Of a stretch of 64,000 bases of DNA, positions 58,110 through 64,000 are shown in pieces. A model generated the notes under the pieces. That model ran no database searches, had not been told where the DNA came from, and saw only the letters and a program-made list of their open reading frames with translations. This DNA comes from Daphnia carinata. Taxonomy: Eukaryota; Arthropoda; Branchiopoda; Diplostraca; Daphniidae. The stretch spans positions 2,518,679 through 2,582,678 of the forward strand of contig NC_081337.1 of NCBI RefSeq assembly GCF_022539665.2, in the 5' to 3' direction. Position 1 is the stretch's first letter. Every line of letters starts with the position of its first letter. The translations under genes and the position numbers were made by a program.

Positions 58110-58380
58110 GAGGCGAAGACGCGGCTACCACGAAGCAAAGACGGGATGGCGGGCGAGGCGAAGGCGGGGTGACCACGAGGCGAAGAAGGGATGACCGGCG
58201 AGGCGAAGACGGGACGACGGGCGAGGCGAAGACGGGACGACGGGCGAGGCGAAGACGGGACGACGGGCGAGGCGAAGACGGGACGACGGGCGAGGCGAAG
58301 ACGGGACGACGGGCGAGGCGAAGACGGGACGACGGGCGAGGCGAAGACGGGTTGACAGGCGAGGTGAAGACGGGCGCGGA
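58110..58380. repeat. 23-bp minisatellite, about 12 units
   Basis: Unit gaggcgaagacgggacgacg+ggc, with the outer units diverged and the central units (58,200-58,350) nearly identical. Because 23 is not a multiple of 3, each strand cycles through all frames and gives Arg/Gly/Asp-rich spurious ORFs on both strands. Starts 40 bp beyond the inverted-repeat element. Confidence 0.9.
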
Positions 58381-60366
58381 GAAGAGGAAAAAGGCTTTGT
58401 TCTGTAACGTAAACGTAAAGAAAAAGAATTACTTAGTTGGAAATATAAGATTGCTGATGTAGCCAAATGTATGAAAGCAATTTGACTTACTTCTGTTGTC
58501 CAATGGCTAGAAATACTGTAGGGCCAGCAGATAGGCAGCAGACAGCAAAGAGATGGCAGTCCTATGGTTGAATATTCAATTTATAAAACAAACAAACTAT
58601 ACTAGGTATGAGAAAAATTTATGAATACCAATAGAAATTGTATTGAGGTACATGTCTATGTCTGTTGGTAGGCTAAGTAGAGATTACAATTGTTGAAATG
58701 GCTGTGGTTACAGTTGGCGCTGCAGTATAAGACGAATTTGGTGCACCAGTTAGATTACAATTGACAGGCAACCATGAGCGGGTAAAGGTTAGAAGAATAA
58801 TATTATGGTATTCATACCCATAGGATTCGCATCTTTGGTGACATTCCTCAACGGGAAGTATCCTTTACAAATGAAGTTTCATGAGCTTAACCTTAAAAGA
58901 AAAATCCGCTAGTGAGATTCTGATAACAAAACATTAGTCTTATACCTCTCAATGAGCACCAGAATAGTTTGATGAATGCAACATAATGGGTTGCGAATAG
59001 TTTTTTGTTTTGACAGCTGACATAGGTGATTACAAGACATGTAACATAAAATCCAAGCATTTTGTGGGCTTCACTTGCAAAACACACTCTAGAACGAAAA
59101 CACACAGAACCACCATTAGATTTGCTTGAATTTTCCCTTGGAATGTGACATACTTCACAAAAACTTTCGAACACAGGTTTCACTACCCCCCACAGTCACC
59201 AACTAAGCAGTAGCACAGCAGCGTCATCTTGTTTTCCAATTAAGAACCGAAATATTCATAAAAATTGAAAATCTTGTTTTTTCGAGACGGGAACTGCACT
59301 GATGTGAACTCTTTTAACAAACTTCTTGAGCGTGAATCGAGCGTGATTGGCAAATATAGCCCCCCCCCCATATTTGTACCATTTCAATTTTATTTAAACA
59401 AATGTAGCGACCAAAACCATGAACAGCATTTTTAAAGTATAGCGATTTAACATGTTTTTGAGCCCGGATTAGTCACTGTTTTTTATTTATTTATCCAAAA
59501 ACCTAGATATTTCTAGGAAAATACATAATTTGGGTTCAGAATTCAAAAAGAAGCTTGGTTTCTCTTCACATGTAGAAATTTTGCAACTTCACACATGTCT
59601 GGATTTCAAGCTAGTAAACATTAAGTCTGTCTGACAATACAATTTTCTTTCTTGAACAGCTGCACGCTATTTCGCCATGTTTCACGGAAAAAATTCTCCA
59701 CTGAGACAAGGGCATCGATTGTGTGTTATCGTGCCTATTTCAATTAACCAATCACCAGGCAAGGAAAAAAATTCTTCGAAGCAACTACAAAGCTACATGG
59801 CTGCCAATATATACTGCTCCTATTTGTGATAACAATGTATGAAAGGTAGTATCAGCAAATGGTTTTATTGTTGTTTTATTTGTAACCTAACCTTATAATG
59901 CAAACCTCCTTTTTCTTTTGTTAGTGATGAAGATGGAATTTTCTGTCCTACTTGTTTCTGTCATAGACTGTGGGGTCCACCGTTACAAAACTCTACATCA
60001 GCAACAATCGTTTCTCACTGCTCAGAACCTGCAAATGTCGTGAATGAAAAAATTTTAGTTAAAAATAATTTAAAAAATAGTTGTAACACCAAGCATTATT
60101 AAACGACTTGCCTAACTAAGGAAACCGCTGGAACCACAATGTTTGTCTCCACAATCCTGAAATGGTTGAAATGGCAAGCTTTGCTTTATTTCATTAATTC
60201 TAATTTAAAAAAAAGGAAAAAGCCTAACTGCATGGTTGAGCAGTTTGGCTTGATGCCTTTTTTAAAAAGCAAGAAGGTAGCAATAACCATTATCTCAATG
60301 TGCCTGTCGTGCTGACTTTTAAGGACACGAGTTACCGTGAAACAAAAGAAAAATAAAATAGGTAAT
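58381..60366. other. Intergenic stretch without supported genes
   Basis: AT-rich, with a C9-10 run at ~59,361. A 96-codon minus-strand frame (58,893-59,183) is Cys-rich but shows no domain and I do not support it. A plus-strand patch near 59,920-60,010 (DEDGIFCPTCFCHRLWGP-like) might be a coding remnant but is too short to assign. Confidence 0.4.
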
Positions 60367-60385
60367 TCATTGATGGGTCTTGCTG

Positions 60386-61000
60386 TTAGATGTTTCTAGT
60401 ACGTCGAGGTGGTGGCGATGAGGTATCCTCCTTAACAAGCTCAGGTTCGCTAGTTGTTTTCTTGCCACCACGTGTCCGTTTCGTGGCCGGCACGGCCGGA
60501 GGTTCATCCGCCATTGTTGCGGCAGATACTGCCGGGCCCTTCTTTTGTCGTGAACGTTTGGCGGCCGGTGCTTTCTCTTCCTCTTCTTTTGCAGTAGCGG
60601 CCACAGTCTCAATGTCGGGGTCGCGTTCCAGCTGAACAGAGACTTTCTTCTCGGCCGGTGAAGCCGTCTTCCGCGTCGAACGGGTGGATCTGACTGGCGA
60701 ATGCGCCGTTTCGGCCACGTCAAAATGAACTTTGAGTGCGCCCTTTGCGCGAGTAGATCGTCCATTTTTGACGAATGTGACTCGCGATCCATCGTTCGCC
60801 TCCGGCTCATCTGGCACGTGATTGGCATGGATGTCGACAGCGTGTCCGTTGCCTTCGTGTAACATTTCTACATCATCCAATCCAGCAACGTGTTTATTGG
60901 CTTTCGTTTCACCACGACGCCTTTTGCCTTCCGGCGCTTCCTTCTCCGGAACGGAGACACGTTTGACAGCACCTCGACGTGTTGTTTTCTTCGTCACCAC
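60386..61000 (-). CDS. Basic, low-complexity nuclear-type protein (unrecognised), start unclear
   Basis: A 204-codon open frame that is GC-richer than its surroundings and very rich in Lys, Arg, Pro, Glu and Ala. It has patches like GKRRRGETK, RSTRSTRKTASP, AAKRSRQKKGP and TKRTRGGKK, resembling nuclear localisation or AT-hook-like DNA-binding tails, plus TP/SP sites. It ends PPPRRTRNI. There is no in-frame ATG: upstream the frame meets TGA at 61,019-61,021. A candidate first exon exists at 61,094-61,150 (MSLPKLLPEEYASNQLTNH, donor GTAAGG), but the obvious acceptor does not join in frame. It may be the 3' part of a chromatin-associated protein gene or a fragment of one. Function not assigned. 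Confidence 0.5.
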   Translation of the reverse strand: MVTKKTTRRGAVKRVSVPEKEAPEGKRRRGETKANKHVAGLDDVEMLHEGNGHAVDIHANHVPDEPEANDGSRVTFVKNGRSTRAKGALKVHFDVAETAHSPVRSTRSTRKTASPAEKKVSVQLERDPDIETVAATAKEEEEKAPAAKRSRQKKGPAVSAATMADEPPAVPATKRTRGGKKTTSEPELVKEDTSSPPPRRTRNI

Positions 61001-61093
61001 GACATCGGCTTTTATTGTTCATCTATAATAAGACAGTAAAACACCATTAGGCATAAAAACTCTTAATTCATATATATATATTTCATACCTTAC

Positions 61094-61150
61094 ATGATTC
61101 GTGAGTTGATTGCTAGCATATTCTTCTGGCAGAAGCTTCGGAAGAGACAT
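61094..61150 (-). CDS. Candidate first coding exon (MSLPKLLPEEYASNQLTNH)
   Basis: ATG at 61,148-61,150, 19 codons, then a good splice donor (GTAAGG). The likely partner is the basic protein frame at 60,386-61,000, but joining it at the acceptor near 61,023 gives the wrong frame. Either there is a frameshift or the exons belong to different transcripts. Confidence 0.35.
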
Positions 61151-61189
61151 TTACGATTTTCGTTTACGCTCACCATGGATGCTGGTAGA

Positions 61190-62600
61190 CTAGACATTTA
61201 AAGTTAAGACACTTTGCCCAATTCCAACAGTTTTGATTCTTACTTGTAAGTTGTTATTGCACGGGAATGCAGCGACGAAGCCCGCCGTCTTTTTGCTGTC
61301 GCCAAAAACGATAGTCTTGGCATCACCGAGATCTTGTAAAACTTCGATCAGCTTAGCTCTCTTATCTCTTTTCGAGCACTGAAAAAAACACCTGTTCAAC
61401 ATCCGAATTGGTGCTACCGACAATGCCTGTTGCGAAGAATAGGTAGTCTTCCATGTACGTCGCAGCCAGCGCTTGTACTTCATCTAGGAATGTAGCCGAA
61501 AACATACAAACACGACGGATTCCCTACAGAGAAACAAATAGTATTACATCAGTATAATCTCATACTCAAAAGCCATCGAGGACATACTTTCGGATGCATC
61601 GTTGGATGATTGACAATCTTTTCAACATTGGGACCGAAACCCATATCAAGCATTCGATCAGCTTCAACCAAAACTTAAAACCTGACTCCCGAGAAGTCAA
61701 ATACTTCATGGTCGAAAACTCCTTGAATCGCCCCGCGGTCGCGACAAACATATTGCACCCAGCTTGAAGATTTGACCGCTGATGGCTCGTGAGAGTTCCT
61801 CCATATATAATCACAGACTTTAAAACCGAACTGTAGGAGAATTTACACGCCTCGCGGTCAATTTGAATGCCCAATTCACGAGTGGGTGCGACAATTACAA
61901 CTTCTGGCTTTTGCCCCATGGCATGAGGCGCACCAGCAACACCTTGTTCTAACAATATGTTCATAACCGGTACCAAGTAAGCCGCCTGCATAAAAAAACG
62001 TAAAATTTTAGATGACTTAATCAACGAATATCACGAAGGGTTTATTGAGTATCTTAGATGCAATTGGACCTTTTAGTAGTCGCAATCACAGGCGTGCCCA
62101 CTCAAAATTACTTTTACTTCAACTTACCCAGTTCATACCGACCCATTCGAATAAAGTCAGTACGAGGGCATCAAGGTTTCAGAATTACACAGCGTTAATG
62201 AATTGGATTACCGTTTTGCCGGAGCCCGTGACAGCACAAGCAATTAAATCTCTTTTGGCAAGAATAACTGCAACTGAAGCTTTCTTAACAGGTGTTGGTT
62301 TTATGTAGCCAGAATTCTTAATGTTTTGACGTAGTAGTTGGCGCAGGCCGGCTTCTTCGAATAATGTTATGTATTGAGGTACATCTTTTCCTGTAACCTG
62401 AAGCAAACCCAATAGATATTTTTAAATCATTAAATACAGTTTCGAGAAATGGCTTACCTGGAGGACGACTTTATCAAAATTGTTAAAGCGTACCCAAAGA
62501 CGATGCCCTTAAACAGTTCCTTTTCATAGCATATCACAGCTTCCAGTCTGTATTGATCATGAGGCTTTCCATCTTCCGTGAAGCTGCAACATCAGGATCC
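61190..62600 (-). pseudogene. Vasa/DDX4-like DEAD-box helicase, decayed and truncated
   Basis: Minus-strand exons carry FNNFDKVVLQ|VTGKDVPQ (~62,456-62,400), Q-motif region SGYIKPTPVKK (Gln replaced by Lys), motif I AVTGSGKT (~62,230), VAPTRELGIQI (Ia), GG and VATAGRF (Ib), then VLVEADRMLDMGFGPN (motif II, VEAD instead of DEAD), and MFSATFLDEVQAL (III). Vasa is a germline RNA helicase, and the VTGxDVPQ start and RMLDMGF block fit that subfamily. A frameshift with a TAA precedes VEAD (~61,680), and a second frameshift lies at an A7 run (~61,386). Sequence after NNNLQ is not helicase, so motifs V and VI are missing. Not a working ATPase. Confidence 0.8.
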
Positions 62601-62949
62601 CATGTATCCTACACAACATACTTTTTCGTCAAATTGAACTAACAGAGCTCAATAAGATCCCTGAACAGTATAAAAAAAAGGTAAATTTAAGTGATCATGA
62701 CCTGTCATTCGTAGATTAGTACTACCAGCCAATTACGCAGACAGCGACAGAGTTGCTGTTTTGTAAATAAAAATATCAATTTGATTTAATGATCTGCTTT
62801 GTTTGCATCAGTTGTTCACCGATAATTGGAAGATAGCTCATTGAATGTTTCATCCACTTCTGTTTTTTCTGCTGTTGTTTGTAGATTAACAAGATTTTTT
62901 TTCTCTCAGTTCTCTGTCGGCTAATAGACAAACATTCCTTTCATACCTA
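62601..62949. other. Spacer between the vasa-like pseudogene and inverted gene X
   Basis: About 350 bp of AT-rich sequence with no recognisable gene or repeat. Confidence 0.4.
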
Positions 62950-64000
62950 AAGAGTCCATGTATGATGTTCATCTCAGAAATGGCAGCAAAGTAAAATATC
63001 TTTAGGGCCATTCAAGTACCCAGCTTCACCAACACTCTGAACGTAAAGGACAAGTTGTTCTTTAGCAAGAGAAGCAGAATTATTTGAGGCTTCTAGGTGT
63101 GACAGAACTATAAAGGATTGCTGTTATACAGGATTCATTCACACAAGATGGTACTTCTCATTAGACAATTTGCATACTCTATTACTTTACCTCATACCTT
63201 AATGGTAATGCACTTTCAGTGTTTTTCAACTGTAGGCTCACTCTTCCATCCTGTAACACTTCGAGACTTGACTTGATCCCCCACTAAAATTCTGTGAATG
63301 CAAAATAATAGCATTAAAAATACTTTTTCGATAGGCAAAAAACCGGAAAGTACCTAATTCATGTTGTATGTTGAACTCATGCTATTTCTGGGTTTCCATA
63401 CCACACTCATTTTCAGCCCATATACGGTCCCACAATTGTTCACTTCCTTTGCTGCATGGACTTACCACTAACAATTCTTTTAGTGCAGCACTAACAGAAT
63501 TTAACTTTAACACACTGTCAGGTGGTAGACTGAATAACTAAACAATAAATAATTGTTTGTTAAAATTCTATACTTACTTTGAATTCTTATTTGAAAAGTT
63601 TAGGTACCTGACTGTGTTCACCTAATGCCAATTCATCCTCATGTTCAGTTAGGGATGAGTTTGGAAAAACCTCCTTCACTGTTTGGAAACTGTTCCGTTC
63701 CAATTTGTTCTTTTCCCCTAGCTGAGCTTGTAGACTCAAAATTTGAGCTACAAAACGTAAATGAATAAAAGCAAATAGATAGAATCATTACGTATTAGGC
63801 CTTACCATCCTTAGCATTGCTGTTATCTAATATTTTGTGTTGTTCCAATAATTGGGCCTGCAGCTTCATAATTTGATCTAATAAACAATAATTAATAATT
63901 GAAAACCAAAATAATAATGTTTATACTTACCATTTTTTTTGTTTAATTATCTTATCCATTTTTCAATTGCTCCTCCAGCCACGCGTTGTTCTCCAGCCAC
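62950..64000 (-). pseudogene. Gene X, inverted copy (runs off the window end)
   Basis: Reverse complement of the gene X arrangement at 55,305-56,345, with the same exon order. Recovered on the minus strand: AWLEEQLKN at the window edge, KLQAQLLEQHKILDNSNAKD with an intact donor GATG|GTAAGG (~63,808), the AQ/QILSLQAQLGEKNQLER exon (~63,612-63,750), LFSLPPDSVLKLNSVSAA (~63,375-63,535), and SLEVLQDGRVSLQLKNTESA (~63,190-63,275), which reads further than in the forward copy. A TAG (ETQK*HEF, ~63,385) and decay in the last block show this copy is also broken, at different sites. Confidence 0.5.

Noticed and set aside
57802-58466. Open frames across the inverted-repeat element and the minisatellite on both strands
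   Set aside because: Arg/Ser/Gly-rich sequence generated by the 23-bp repeat and the GC-rich element interior; no domain and no splice or start context.
58893-59183. 96-codon Cys-rich minus-strand frame
   Set aside because: No recognisable domain, ordinary AT-rich composition and no supporting homology inside the window.

Overview
This is a eukaryotic (arthropod) genomic window. Short GT-AG introns (often 60-80 bp), an echinoid-type cell-adhesion gene ending in the PDZ-binding tail EIIV, insect/crustacean-type NKCC cotransporters ending in VLTFYS, and dense tandem duplication all point to a crustacean. Daphnia is my best guess, but that is an inference.

Layout. Positions 1-33,000 consist of two copies of a ~16.2 kb tandem segmental duplication (unit 1 about 1-16,200; unit 2 about 16,200-33,000). 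A third, partial unit starts at ~33,000. In order, each full unit holds: a minus-strand kinase-ankyrin gene; a plus-strand 3' fragment of an echinoid-like gene; exon fragments of an unrecognised plus-strand gene ('gene G'); a second minus-strand kinase-ankyrin gene; a relic of NKCC exons; and another gene G relic. Unit 3 has a fifth kinase-ankyrin gene (33,657-36,032) and then three tandem minus-strand NKCC-type SLC12 genes: two apparently intact (36,647-41,182 and 43,535-48,437) and one decayed (49,650-53,968).

The main novelty is the five-member kinase-ankyrin family. Each gene has four exons encoding a compact Ser/Thr kinase most like the IRE1/RNase L kinase-homology domain (HRDIKPxNILIS, xDFGLC, WLAPEL). 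This is followed directly by 10-27 ankyrin-type repeats of an unusual 37-residue period, where IRE1 and RNase L would have the KEN ribonuclease. RNase L is ankyrin-kinase-KEN; here the order is kinase-ankyrin with no KEN visible. Two of the five have lost the DFG aspartate (GFG), and repeat number differs widely between copies. This looks like a fast-evolving sensor or signalling family, but its function is unknown.

The echinoid fragments start abruptly at a breakpoint shared with the flank of the fifth kinase-ankyrin gene. They lack the N-terminal exons and carry different lesions (a stop in copy 1, an 11-nt insertion in copy 2), so both are probably pseudogenes.

Positions 54,000-64,000 are repeat-rich. 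They hold an inverted pair of an unrecognised coiled-coil gene ('X', 55.3-56.35 kb plus and 62.95-64.0 kb minus), two tRNA-like/SINE-like sequences, a 319-bp element with perfect 21-bp terminal inverted repeats, a 23-bp minisatellite, an ORF for a basic nuclear-type protein without a clear start, and a decayed vasa-like DEAD-box gene (DEAD changed to VEAD). No rRNA genes or CRISPR arrays were seen.
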